From Chlamydiia bacterium (GTDB taxonomy: Bacteria > Chlamydiota > Chlamydiia > Chlamydiales > 2-12-FULL-49-11): DNA of 64,000 nt. The stretch lies in NCBI GenBank assembly GCA_022601435.1, contig JAJACQ010000020.1, positions 21,535 to 85,534 of the forward strand. The letters run 5' to 3'. A model generated the notes under the pieces. It was not told the DNA's origin and searched no databases. It saw only the letters and a list, made by a program, of their open reading frames with translations. Below are positions 33,268-42,398 of this stretch, in pieces; position 1 is the stretch's first letter, and every line of letters begins with the position of its first letter. The translations under genes were made by a program, and so were the position numbers.

Positions 33268-34487
33268 TCATAAAGAAGGTACTTATTTCTTATAAGATCG
33301 TGAGCTTGATGATCTTTTTGTGATTCTTGAATAAGTTTGTATGCTGGAAAAGTTTCATTTTTCAATATGGCAAGGAATTTATCGCTACCGCAAGCTTTAT
33401 TAAAAAGACTAATATGAGTTTGCTTTAAAAGAGCAATGGCTTTTTTTGTCTCATGTGGGTAAAGAGATTTTAAAATTCCTAAGATCATATTTCCTGTTTT
33501 AAGGGGCTGATAGACACTTTTGTCAGTAATATGAATTTGGACACCTTCGCAAAGCTTACCTTTCATGCTTCCTGAGGTAGGGGTTTGATAAAATGGTGTA
33601 AATAGTACGCCTCTAAGGTTTTGTTTGTTTAAAGAACTACTAAATTTTTTAGCATTGATCCAAGGGGCTACTGCAATTTTAAAGGGAAAAGATGAGCCAA
33701 TTCCTATATTGATAAGAGGAAGTTCACCGATAAATCCAGTTGTGGCGCAGTAAAAAGGAGTATCAGACTCGGGAATATTTGGGCTTGTTGGTATCCATAA
33801 AAGATCTAGGTCTTTGAATGTAAGATTTCTTTTCCAGCCTTTCATTAAAAATGTAGTAAGCTTGCATCCTACTTTATATTCTTTATTAAAAAGTGTAGCA
33901 AGTTCGCAAACTGTTAATCCATGACGGTAAGGAACGTTTATATATCCAATGAATGATCTAAACTTATCATCAAGCATGGGTCCATCAAATAGTTTACCAC
34001 CCATTGGATTAGGGCGATCTAAAACAACGACTTCAATACCGTATTTTTTGGCTTCTTCCATGCAATAGAAAAGAGTAGATGTATAGGTATAAGGTCTTAC
34101 TCCGATATCTTGAATATCAAAGACTAGGACGTCGATATTTTTAAGCATGTCTTTTGTGGGCCGTCTTGTCTTTCCGTGAAGGCTATAAATAGGAATTTTC
34201 TTCTGGTAAAAATCGTTCCCCACATTTTTTCCTGCTTGGATATATCCATAAAAACCATGCTCAGGAGCAAAAAGAGCCTGGATGTTAAGCTGAGTTTTTA
34301 AGAGCCGATCTATGGTTAATTCACCTGTTTGGGAAACGGCTGTCTGGTTTGAAATGACTCCAATTCTCTTTTTAGAATAGATTTTTAAGTTATTGGGAGT
34401 TAAAAATGCATCGATCCCTAAAGATATATTTACGCTCCATACAAAGTTGCATGAAAGAAAGAGAAAAAGCTTGAAACCCTTGATCAT
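33264..34487 (-). CDS. namZ: Exo-beta-N-acetylmuramidase NamZ family (DUF1343)
   Basis: A 407-residue DUF1343 protein. Members such as Bacillus NamZ release N-acetylmuramic acid from the non-reducing end of peptidoglycan fragments. Landmarks: RIGVISNQTAVS near residue 37, LFAPEHGFYGYIQAG near residue 66, VLVFDIQDIGVRPYTYTST near residue 112, VVVLDRPNPMGGKLFDGPM near residue 145 and YRHGLTVCELA near residue 177. The N-terminal hydrophobic segment GFKLFLFLSCNFVWS is a signal peptide. I choose the ATG at 34487 (AAGGG upstream) over a TTG 21 bases earlier. It is divergent from uvrD by about 30 bases. Activity is inferred from the family. Confidence 0.9.
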   Translation of the reverse strand: MIKGFKLFLFLSCNFVWSVNISLGIDAFLTPNNLKIYSKKRIGVISNQTAVSQTGELTIDRLLKTQLNIQALFAPEHGFYGYIQAGKNVGNDFYQKKIPIYSLHGKTRRPTKDMLKNIDVLVFDIQDIGVRPYTYTSTLFYCMEEAKKYGIEVVVLDRPNPMGGKLFDGPMLDDKFRSFIGYINVPYRHGLTVCELATLFNKEYKVGCKLTTFLMKGWKRNLTFKDLDLLWIPTSPNIPESDTPFYCATTGFIGELPLINIGIGSSFPFKIAVAPWINAKKFSSSLNKQNLRGVLFTPFYQTPTSGSMKGKLCEGVQIHITDKSVYQPLKTGNMILGILKSLYPHETKKAIALLKQTHISLFNKACGSDKFLAILKNETFPAYKLIQESQKDHQAHDLIRNKYLLYD

Positions 34488-34517
34488 TTGTCGTACCCTT
34501 TTTGCCAAAGGTGGATT

Positions 34518-36635
34518 ATGTCAGAAAGTTTTTTATTGAACAAGGAGCAACAAGAGGCCGTTAATCATATTGATGGTCCATTAGTTGTTTTAGCAGGTGC
34601 AGGGTCTGGAAAAACCTCTGTGGTTGTTTCTCGTATTGCTCATTTAATTGGGATGGGGATTTCTCCGAATGAAATATTAGCAGTTACTTTTACAAATAAA
34701 GCGGCCAATGAATTAAGAGAGCGCCTTCGTCAAAGAGATATCACGCCCCCTTTCACAGCAACATTTCATGCCCTCGGGGTGAGAATTTTACGAGAATCTA
34801 TTCATCATTTTGGGTATGAGACTGATTTTATTATTTTTGATGCTTCTGATACAACTTCAATCATTAGTGGAATTATAGCAGATATCACCGGAAAACGAGA
34901 AAAGAAAATTATTAAAGAAATCAAGGGATTGATTTCGAGGGCTAAATCAAAGCTCTTGTTGCCAGGAGCTCATTTTCCTAGTGATTTTGGTTTTGATACA
35001 GAAGCTGATAAAGCTTTATTTTTAGAAGTATATAAGAGGTACCAAGAGAGTTTAAAAAATGCAAATGGTGTGGATTTCGATGATTTGATCATGTTGACAG
35101 TATTTATATTACAAGAAGATGAGTTTCGTAAAAAGTATTCTGGTCGTTGGAAATATATATTAGTAGATGAGTATCAGGATACAAATCAAGCTCAGTATTT
35201 AATTTGTAAAGCCTTATGCAGTCAGCATCAAAATATATTTGTAGTAGGGGATCCTGATCAATCAATATACTCTTGGCGGGGAGCTAAGATTTCAAATATC
35301 TTGAATTTTGAAAAAGACTTTGATGGAAGTAGGGTGATTGCTCTACAGCAAAATTATCGGAGTACTAATCATATTCTGTCTGCGGCAAATCATGTAATAG
35401 AAAAAAATGATCGTTTATATGAAAAGCATCTCTTTAGTGATAAAGGAGATGGTGAACTAGTTGGTGTTCATGGTTTTTCAAATGGGTATGATGAGGTGCG
35501 GTTTGTTGTTAGGAAAATTGAAGAATATAAAAGAAAGCAAATACCTTTAGAAGAGATTGTGATATTTTATCGTACAAACTCTCAATCTCGTATGTTTGAG
35601 GATGGATTAATTGAAAATGGCATTCCTTATCAGGTGATAGGAGGTTTTTCTTTCTATCAACGAAAAGAAATTAAGGACATTATTGCTTATTTAAGAACAA
35701 TTGCCTCACCCTTTGATTTTGTAAGCTTTTCCCGTGTGATAAATCTTCCGAAGCGTGGTATTGGTAAAAAAACGATAGAAAAGATTATTCAAAGTTCTGT
35801 AGATAAGAAAGCTTCCATCATTCAAATACTTAAAGAGCTATTGAATAACGAAGGGAGCTTTAAGCTTACTCAAAAAGCACGTGATGGGGTTTTGAGCTTT
35901 GTTTCATTTTATGATGAAATTCAAAAGTTAATAGAATCAAAGGCGCAGTTAGCTGATGTGATTGCTGAGGTATATGCCGAATCAAATTATCAAGCTGTTT
36001 TATTAGAAGATAAAGAATCTTTCCACGATAGGCTTGAAAATATCGATGAATTGATTTCAAAAGCAGATCACTTTGATAAACGGAAAAGTGGAGATTTAAA
36101 GCAATTTTTAGAAGATGTGTGCCTTGATGTTGAAAATAAAGGTGATGAGTATGAGGCTAAAATTTCTTTAATGACAATTCATAATGCCAAAGGGCTTGAG
36201 TTTGATGCTTGCTTTGTTGTTGGACTAGAAGAAGATCTTTTCCCTCATATAAGATCAAAAGACTCTTTTGAGGATGTAGAAGAAGAGCGTAGATTATTTT
36301 ATGTAGGAATGACACGAGCTAAGAAGTTCTTACATTTAACTTATGCAAAGAGACGATTTTTGTGGGGAAGTGAAAAAATATGTAAGCCTTCAAGGTTTAT
36401 TCATGAGCTACCAAATGAACATATCTCTGGAGGATTAATTAAACCCTCTTTTGAAGAAGAAGTTTCTGGTGACATCAAAGAAGGAGCCTTTGTTTATCAT
36501 AAGGCCTTTGGAAAAGGGGTTATTGATAGAATTTATGAAACTTCATATGGTCAAACCTATGATGTTTTATTTGTTTCAGATAATGAAAAAAGAACTCTTG
36601 TGGCAAAGTATGCAAAGCTTACTTTAGTAAGATAA
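34518..36635 (+). CDS. uvrD: ATP-dependent DNA helicase UvrD/PcrA
   Basis: A 705-residue superfamily 1 helicase acting in excision and mismatch repair. Motifs in order: LNKEQQEAV (Q), VLAGAGSGKTSV (Walker A), FTNKAANELRER, VDEYQDTNQAQ (Walker B), VVGDPDQSIYSWRGA (III), LQQNYRST (IV), LMTIHNAKGLEFD (V) and RLFYVGMTRAKKFL (VI). The C-terminus has a Tudor-like segment, GAFVYHKAFGKGVIDRI, which in PcrA/UvrD contacts RNA polymerase. The start is the ATG at 34518 with AAAGGTG upstream; a TTG at 34488 gives a longer but unsupported frame. rpoN follows after 47 bases. Confidence 0.95.
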   Translation: MSESFLLNKEQQEAVNHIDGPLVVLAGAGSGKTSVVVSRIAHLIGMGISPNEILAVTFTNKAANELRERLRQRDITPPFTATFHALGVRILRESIHHFGYETDFIIFDASDTTSIISGIIADITGKREKKIIKEIKGLISRAKSKLLLPGAHFPSDFGFDTEADKALFLEVYKRYQESLKNANGVDFDDLIMLTVFILQEDEFRKKYSGRWKYILVDEYQDTNQAQYLICKALCSQHQNIFVVGDPDQSIYSWRGAKISNILNFEKDFDGSRVIALQQNYRSTNHILSAANHVIEKNDRLYEKHLFSDKGDGELVGVHGFSNGYDEVRFVVRKIEEYKRKQIPLEEIVIFYRTNSQSRMFEDGLIENGIPYQVIGGFSFYQRKEIKDIIAYLRTIASPFDFVSFSRVINLPKRGIGKKTIEKIIQSSVDKKASIIQILKELLNNEGSFKLTQKARDGVLSFVSFYDEIQKLIESKAQLADVIAEVYAESNYQAVLLEDKESFHDRLENIDELISKADHFDKRKSGDLKQFLEDVCLDVENKGDEYEAKISLMTIHNAKGLEFDACFVVGLEEDLFPHIRSKDSFEDVEEERRLFYVGMTRAKKFLHLTYAKRRFLWGSEKICKPSRFIHELPNEHISGGLIKPSFEEEVSGDIKEGAFVYHKAFGKGVIDRIYETSYGQTYDVLFVSDNEKRTLVAKYAKLTLVR

Positions 36636-36682
36636 ACTATATATGTCTTTACATTCTTAATGCTTTTGTTTATTAAGAAATC

Positions 36683-37843
36683 ATGAAGATAAATCAGAAG
36701 ATTGCTGTAAAACTGCAAAATCAAATGCTACAAGGCTTTGATTTTCAGATGTTACAAAATATTTATGCACTACCAGGCCCATTATTTTCTGAGTATGTAG
36801 AAGAGTATATAAGAGATCATTCGGCTCTTGAATTAATGGGTCAAAGAGAATCTATAGATATTAATTATTCGTTGATAAGTAAGGAAGAGACTTTGTATGA
36901 GCATTTAGCTTTTCAGATCGAAACAGGGTTTTTGTTAGAAGAAAAAGAAGAGGCTCTTAAAATTGCTGCAAGTTTAGATCAAAATGGATTTTATGAGGGA
37001 GAAGACTCTTGTGTACTTCAAAAGATTTGGTATCTAGACCCTGTAGGAGTGGGGACAAAATCTGCAAAAGAAGCGATGATCGTGCAATTAAAAGATCAAG
37101 GCAATCAGGGACATCTTAGTTTTAAAATTTTAGCAGATGGATACAAAGATTTTTTAAAAAGGGATGAAAATGCTTTAGCAAAGAGATTTAGAGTATCAAT
37201 TGATGATGTAAAGGATGCTATACAAAAAATTAAACTTTTGAATCCATTTCCAGGAAGAGGTTATGATATGGTATCTTCTCAGTATGTCGTACCTGAGATG
37301 AAATTGGAATATAAAAATAAGAAATGGGCTTTTAGTTTTGTTAAGGAGTTTTACCCTGCTTGTCGCTTAATACAAAAAGTAAGAGGGAAGGATAAAATAG
37401 AGGCAAAACGATTTATCTATTTATTGAATCAAAGAAAAAGCAGATTGGAATGGATTGTTTCTCAAATAGTAAAGAAGCAGGAAGCTTTTTTACTGGGAAA
37501 GGGCAAATTGACTCCCTATTTAAGAGAGACATTACTTGAAAGTCTTGATATCTCTCAAAGTACCTTATCTAGAATATTATCTGAGAAAGTGATTCAAACT
37601 CCTATGGGAAATTTTCCATTAGGTTATTTTTTTACTAAGAAAACTATGATTTCTAGTTCTTATAAAGAGGCAAAATCAATATTAATTGATTTAATCGAGC
37701 AAGAGAATAAAAATAAGCCTTATACAGATGAGGAGTTAAAAGAAAAGCTTCAAGATCAGGGGTTAATGTGCTCCAGAAGAGTTATTGCCAAATATAGGAA
37801 AGCATTGTTAATTCCAGGAGCTTATTATCGCAAGCGTAAGTAA
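36683..37843 (+). CDS. rpoN: RNA polymerase sigma-54 factor
   Basis: A 386-residue RpoN. Region I is the Gln- and Leu-rich N-terminus (KLQNQMLQGFDFQMLQNIYA at residues 10-29) that responds to enhancer-binding ATPases. The core-binding domain follows, then the DNA-binding domain with helix-turn-helix ESLDISQSTLSRILSEKVIQ near residue 290 and the RpoN box near residue 365, here SRRVIAKYRKAL where the consensus is ARRTVAKYRE. It is shorter than E. coli RpoN (477). Its presence means a sigma-54 regulon exists alongside the two sigma-70-type factors at 44-48 kb. The end overlaps the next, convergent gene by 19 bases. Confidence 0.93.
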   Translation: MKINQKIAVKLQNQMLQGFDFQMLQNIYALPGPLFSEYVEEYIRDHSALELMGQRESIDINYSLISKEETLYEHLAFQIETGFLLEEKEEALKIAASLDQNGFYEGEDSCVLQKIWYLDPVGVGTKSAKEAMIVQLKDQGNQGHLSFKILADGYKDFLKRDENALAKRFRVSIDDVKDAIQKIKLLNPFPGRGYDMVSSQYVVPEMKLEYKNKKWAFSFVKEFYPACRLIQKVRGKDKIEAKRFIYLLNQRKSRLEWIVSQIVKKQEAFLLGKGKLTPYLRETLLESLDISQSTLSRILSEKVIQTPMGNFPLGYFFTKKTMISSSYKEAKSILIDLIEQENKNKPYTDEELKEKLQDQGLMCSRRVIAKYRKALLIPGAYYRKRK

Positions 37844-38508
37844 AGAGCTTCGTCGATATAGTATGTGTGTTTTGGGTCTATATGTACGAGATGCTCAATT
37901 CCTTGAGTAAGATCAAAGTCTGTTAACTCTGTGAAGTTATTTAATAACTGATTTGAACAAAAACATTTAAAATGTGAATTTGAAAAATTTTGCTTTGATT
38001 TATTTTTTTGAAAAGAGGGATAGTTAATATAATTTGAATAGACAAGCGCTGATGAATCCTGTTGATAGATGGAGTTTAAGGTGTTTAATAAATTATTATC
38101 TAGGAATGTGCAATTTTCTCTTAAATGAATAGTAAGACTATCGCGATGAAATGTTTTGATAAGGTCGTTGATTAAAAGAAGCAGTGGCACTTTAGAATCA
38201 AGCTCAATAACTTTGCAAAGATGAGATTTTGCGGCCTTTTGGGCATATATTAGAAGATCTTGGGCAATTGATTGATCTTCTTTTTTTATTACTATGTATA
38301 TTTGATAGTTATTATAGTCTTGATTAATCATAGAGTGAATTTTCTGGTTGAAGAATGGATCATCTTTATCATGAATGGCGATAAAGTTAAATTCACGTGG
38401 GATATGATAATCATTAGGCTGATTTGGAAAGACTTCATGATCTTGGGTAAAATAGACTATAAAAAAACTAAGTAAGATGGCACTTGAAATAAGAATTGTA
38501 TTTTTCAT
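37825..38508 (-). CDS. Degenerate exported GT2-like protein, relative of the array
   Basis: A 227-residue protein with an N-terminal membrane or signal segment (TILISSAILLSFFIVYF). It lines up with the GT2 array genes over its whole length: KIHSMINQDYNNYQIYIVIK near residue 56 matches the NLDSVFSQNYSNYRVIYVDD block; SLTIHLRENCTFLDNNLLN near residue 122 stands where DGDDWF is found; LNSIYQQDSSALVYSNYINY matches the VNQAYLDPNVWVTYGSF block; and HTYYIDEALYLRLR ends where the array has HVYCIPEILYSYN. The DxD metal site and the C-terminal tail are gone, so it is probably not a transferase. AAGGG before the ATG suggests it is still translated. Confidence 0.65.
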   Translation of the reverse strand: MKNTILISSAILLSFFIVYFTQDHEVFPNQPNDYHIPREFNFIAIHDKDDPFFNQKIHSMINQDYNNYQIYIVIKKEDQSIAQDLLIYAQKAAKSHLCKVIELDSKVPLLLLINDLIKTFHRDSLTIHLRENCTFLDNNLLNTLNSIYQQDSSALVYSNYINYPSFQKNKSKQNFSNSHFKCFCSNQLLNNFTELTDFDLTQGIEHLVHIDPKHTYYIDEALYLRLR

Positions 38509-38529
38509 AGCCCTTATACATACTATATT

Positions 38530-39252
38530 CTAGATTATTTTTCCAAAAAGAGTTTGTAGATATGTCCATCTAAAAAGAGAAAAGTCTATTTTTGCAAGCT
38601 TCATTTTACTTAAATTGTTGATTTCTTCATCTGTCATTGCCATTAGTATTTCTTCGTAGTGGGGTGTTTTTTTCTTTAGGTACTGAATACATTTGGTTAT
38701 TTTATTTTGCTTTAATATTAAGCGTATTAGCAGATAAAGTGTGGCTGAAATTAATGGTAACATAGAACTAATAGACATAAGGGCAAAAATAAAGAAGAGA
38801 GATAATTCTAATCTTGAAATAATAAGAGGACTAAAAAATCGTCTAAAAAAAGAAGGGCTTTGTCGATAAGCAAGAATTTCTTCAAAATGGTCGTCATTAA
38901 ATAAAATCCGCCTTGCATGAACAAGTTCGTGATTTATAATTTCATTGGCATTTATAAACTTCAAAGAAAATTTTGAGGGTGTTTTAATAAGTGGAATGAG
39001 TGTTTTATCTTCTGTTTCAAGAATAAGAGTTTGAGAGGCATAAACAGGTGAGTTTCTTTGAGGTGTAAAAAGTAAACCACAGTTTTTAAAAGGTTCAAAG
39101 ATAGTTTTTTGAAATGATGAATCCGTAATGAACTTTTTAGGGTGATTAAGAATATCTTGAACTTTCTTGATACGATTCAAAAATGCTTTTTCAGTTTCAT
39201 TAGGACCTGGAAGAAATCCTTTTTTATAATATGACAAATATTCATCTTTCAT
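38530..39252 (-). CDS. Membrane protein with HELVH metalloprotease-like motif
   Basis: A 240-residue protein of unnamed family. EIINHELVHARRILF near residue 103 contains HExxH, the zinc-binding and catalytic motif of metallopeptidases, preceded by small hydrophobic residues as in true zincins. One long hydrophobic region near residues 145-180 probably crosses the membrane twice. A downstream Glu in the sequence FEEILAYRQS (near residue 120) could be the third zinc ligand. The start is uncertain: ATG at 39252 lacks an obvious RBS, and GTG or TTG lie up to 21 bases upstream. It follows the outer-membrane protein gene by 14 bases and is probably co-transcribed. Confidence 0.6.
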   Translation of the reverse strand: MKDEYLSYYKKGFLPGPNETEKAFLNRIKKVQDILNHPKKFITDSSFQKTIFEPFKNCGLLFTPQRNSPVYASQTLILETEDKTLIPLIKTPSKFSLKFINANEIINHELVHARRILFNDDHFEEILAYRQSPSFFRRFFSPLIISRLELSLFFIFALMSISSMLPLISATLYLLIRLILKQNKITKCIQYLKKKTPHYEEILMAMTDEEINNLSKMKLAKIDFSLFRWTYLQTLFGKII

Positions 39253-39266
39253 AATAAAGATGATAA

Positions 39267-40472
39267 TCACCAAGCATATATTAATTCAATTCTATATTTT
39301 TGAAAGTCAAACTTTTTTGGTAGAGACACTAACGGTCTAGAAAAAGAAAAATTTTGATTTAGTGTAACAGTATCTTTAATTGCATAGAGAAAGGCTAGTC
39401 TAAAACCCCAATAGTTGCTGTTTGCTACCGCTGTATCTATAATAGTTTCTAATCCTTCTCCTTCAGGAAGAAGAAAATAAAGACCTATATTATCAGGATT
39501 TTCGATTCCAACACCTGAGAAATCCCTTTCGGGAATCGCTTGTGGCTGGGAAAACTGAAAATTAAAATCAAGAGACCAATCGTTAACCTTACGTATTTCT
39601 CCCATTGATATACCTACATAACCTGCAAGATTATCTCTTCTGTTATCTAGTAATGCAAATTCTTGAGCAGCTGCATTGATGATAAATGCGCCATAGACAA
39701 TAGTAACAGCATTGAAAAAGGGTTTTTGAAAACGATAGCCCAATAGAAATTGACTATTGATGTATTGATTTAATCTATTTAATCTTTCATTATTAAATGA
39801 TTTGGTATCCCAATCAATAAGAGAATATTTAGCATAGAAACCGGTATTATATATGTTAAGAATGCCGGCTTCCATAACAAAAGAGATATGGGAGGTGATT
39901 TCATTGACTACAAAAGGAGCTGCATAAAGATAAAAATCTCCATATATGGTTGTTGAAAGATTGTACTTAAGCAAAATACCATCCATGTTGGCACCAAATT
40001 GCATTTGAGAATCAAATGTGTAGCCTAAAGATCTTCTGCCAAACTCTAAATCAGTGGTTGAATTATCAGTTTCAAAGATTCTTACTCCAAAAAAAGCCCG
40101 CTCGAGAAATACACTTGAAAATGTTCCGCTTAGAACTCCCATATTATTATCGTATTCGAGTTTTGTAGAAGCCCAGGTCATGTCTGTTTGATAATCACAC
40201 ATGAAATTAAATTCGATATCAAATTGATCTTCTGGAAATAATGGATGTAAAGAGTCGATTCCAATATTTTTTATCCCATTTTGTTGTTCAGATATAGCAA
40301 CATATTCAAAACGAACATCTCCACTTATAGACAAGGCTCCACCACGCTCATCCACTGTGAGCGCACGCTTTGTTGCTATCCACTCTCTTAAAGCTTCTAA
40401 GTTTTGATCTTCAACTGCAAAAGTATAGTTGAAGCTTAAAAGAAATAAAACTATTAGGATAAATTTTTTCAT
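39267..40472 (-). CDS. Probable outer-membrane beta-barrel porin
   Basis: A 401-residue protein with a signal peptide (MKKFILIVLFLLSFNYTFA) and a mature part dominated by alternating amphipathic strands such as GDVRFEYVAI, WASTKLEYDNNMGVLSG and WSLDFNFQFSQ, ending in YRIELIYAW with a C-terminal Trp, as in outer-membrane barrels recognised by BamA. A short coiled N-terminal part (EALREWIATKRAL) precedes the barrel. FFGVRIFETDNSTTDLEFGR recalls proteins with a porin-like repeat. No specific family recognised. It is divergent from the TpsB-like gene by 60 bases, so the two outer-membrane genes may share regulation. Confidence 0.6.
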   Translation of the reverse strand: MKKFILIVLFLLSFNYTFAVEDQNLEALREWIATKRALTVDERGGALSISGDVRFEYVAISEQQNGIKNIGIDSLHPLFPEDQFDIEFNFMCDYQTDMTWASTKLEYDNNMGVLSGTFSSVFLERAFFGVRIFETDNSTTDLEFGRRSLGYTFDSQMQFGANMDGILLKYNLSTTIYGDFYLYAAPFVVNEITSHISFVMEAGILNIYNTGFYAKYSLIDWDTKSFNNERLNRLNQYINSQFLLGYRFQKPFFNAVTIVYGAFIINAAAQEFALLDNRRDNLAGYVGISMGEIRKVNDWSLDFNFQFSQPQAIPERDFSGVGIENPDNIGLYFLLPEGEGLETIIDTAVANSNYWGFRLAFLYAIKDTVTLNQNFSFSRPLVSLPKKFDFQKYRIELIYAW

Positions 40473-40531
40473 ATTGACTAGATAAAACTTTAATCCTATC
40501 CTAAGGTAAAAAATTTTTTAGGTAAAGAAGT

Positions 40532-42226
40532 TTGGATCGACGATTTATAATACTATTTTTTATTCTGTTTTCTCCGATGTGTGTATTTGGTGAAGCAGAT
40601 GTTTTCAATGAACATTACATTAACGGGCAAGAGGTTATTGTCCAAAATGTAAAGGGAATTATTATATCAGGGGATGATTATAATCCTCCAGATTATGTCA
40701 TGAAGACAACTCGAGGTGTTTTATTTTATCGAATAAGAATGCCGGAGGATATGTCTGATCAAACAAGATTTGCAAAAAGTATTGAAAAAAGAGCAATGGG
40801 AAGACCAATTACGTTTTCTGATATCAATACCTATAAAAAAGAGATTGCAGACTACTATCTAAAATACTGTAATACATTTGTAGCTGTTGTTTTACCTGAA
40901 CAAGATTGTACAGATGGGGTGATTGCATTAAAGGTTGTTGAGTCTAAAGTTGGAGAAATTTCAGTTACAGGAAATTATTGGTTTCCATGTGAATATTATT
41001 TAGATCAACTAAGTGTTCAAGAAAATGAGGTGCTTAATAGTGATCAAGTTATTGCGTCTCTTCATCGTATGAACAGAAGTCCTTGGGTAAAAGCAGAAGT
41101 TGTTTATAAGGCTGGAAAAAACTCTGGTGAAACAGATATTGAACTAGTTGTAGAAGATAAAAAGCCAATACAGTTCTATGCCGGTGCTGATAATACAGGT
41201 TTTAAAGTAACAGAGTATACTCGTTTATATGCGGGTTTTAACTGGGGAAATATTCTTGATTGGGATCAAACTCTAGCTTTTTGCTATACAGCATCTCCGG
41301 ATTTTTTGAGTTATCAGTCCTATACACTTGATTATACAGTTCTTCTTCCTAATGATGATTGGTTAAGGTTTTTCGGCGGCTATTCTCATGTTCAAGCCAC
41401 TGATCAGTTTATACCAATAGGAGTAAGAGATGGTAATTCTTGGCAAGTTTCAGGAAGATATGAGTTTCATATACCCCAAACTAAAGAGTTGAATCAAAAA
41501 GTTGACTTGGGGATGGATTTTAAAAGTACAAATAATGATTTGGTTGTTGGTGAATCAAGCGTTTCAAATTTGTATGCAAACCTGTTACAAATTGCAGCAG
41601 ATTATACAGGAGCATTTACTTTTAATCCTCACACTATTTCAGGAACAATTGGGATATTTACTCAACCCTGGAAATTAGGATCTACAATTACAGATGCAGC
41701 ATATGATGCCTTGAGGCCAAATGCTAATCCACTTTATATCTTTGGACGTGGTGATATAAAATATGGCTACTATACAGATGATAGCAATTTTTCTGCGACT
41801 ATTAGAGCAATTGGTCAACTTTCCTCTTCTGCATTGATTCCTATTGAAGAATTTGGAATGGGTGGTGTTAATAGTATCCGTGGTTACGTGGCCCGTGAAG
41901 TTAATGTCGATAACGCTATTATTTTTAACTTTGATATTTTTTCACCTAAGATTTCTTTGCTTAAATATATCTCTAACAAATATAGAAACCTTGATAGATT
42001 TTATGCGGTTGGCTTTGTTGACATTGGTAATGGATGGCTTATTAGAAATATTTCTGGAGAACCTAATTATTACTTCTTAGCAGGTGCAGGTCCAGGTCTT
42101 AGGTATGATATATCAAATAATATTTATACGCGATTTGATCTAGGTGTAAGATTAACAAATCCTCCATTTGGCGCAACCTATACTGAAATTGTTAGATTCT
42201 ATTTCTCCTTAATAGGTACATATTAA
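40532..42226 (+). CDS. TpsB/ShlB-type outer-membrane transporter (POTRA plus barrel)
   Basis: A 564-residue member of the ShlB/FhaC/HecB family. After signal peptide MDRRFIILFFILFSPMCVFG come two POTRA-like domains (IEKRAMGRPITFSDINTYKK near residue 85; VVESKVGEISVTGNYWF near residue 138) and then a 16-strand barrel. GGVNSIRGYVARE near residue 444 is the conserved VRGY motif of loop L6, which every Omp85/TpsB transporter needs, and the last strand ends RFYFSLIGTY. Such proteins thread a TpsA passenger across the outer membrane. No TpsA lies nearby. The start is TTG at 40532. The alternative is an Omp85-like assembly protein, but the two-POTRA layout favours TpsB. Confidence 0.82.
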   Translation: MDRRFIILFFILFSPMCVFGEADVFNEHYINGQEVIVQNVKGIIISGDDYNPPDYVMKTTRGVLFYRIRMPEDMSDQTRFAKSIEKRAMGRPITFSDINTYKKEIADYYLKYCNTFVAVVLPEQDCTDGVIALKVVESKVGEISVTGNYWFPCEYYLDQLSVQENEVLNSDQVIASLHRMNRSPWVKAEVVYKAGKNSGETDIELVVEDKKPIQFYAGADNTGFKVTEYTRLYAGFNWGNILDWDQTLAFCYTASPDFLSYQSYTLDYTVLLPNDDWLRFFGGYSHVQATDQFIPIGVRDGNSWQVSGRYEFHIPQTKELNQKVDLGMDFKSTNNDLVVGESSVSNLYANLLQIAADYTGAFTFNPHTISGTIGIFTQPWKLGSTITDAAYDALRPNANPLYIFGRGDIKYGYYTDDSNFSATIRAIGQLSSSALIPIEEFGMGGVNSIRGYVAREVNVDNAIIFNFDIFSPKISLLKYISNKYRNLDRFYAVGFVDIGNGWLIRNISGEPNYYFLAGAGPGLRYDISNNIYTRFDLGVRLTNPPFGATYTEIVRFYFSLIGTY

Positions 42227-42398
42227 GAAAGATATCTTGATTAGTAAGATACAAACCTAATCGATTGAATTATGATAAGACTATAAATAGTTTCTTTCTA
42301 CGATGCACAAATTAAGACCTAGTTAAAAGATCTTAAACTGTTTCGGGCAATAAAATCCCAGGAATAAATTATTTTTGAATTTTTTTTTAAAACAAAGA

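Noticed and set aside
36683..37843. Sigma-54 (-24/-12) promoters in the window
   Set aside because: I looked for TGGCAC-N5-TTGC-type sites in intergenic DNA and saw none convincing; TGGCAC matches were inside genes without a proper GC element.
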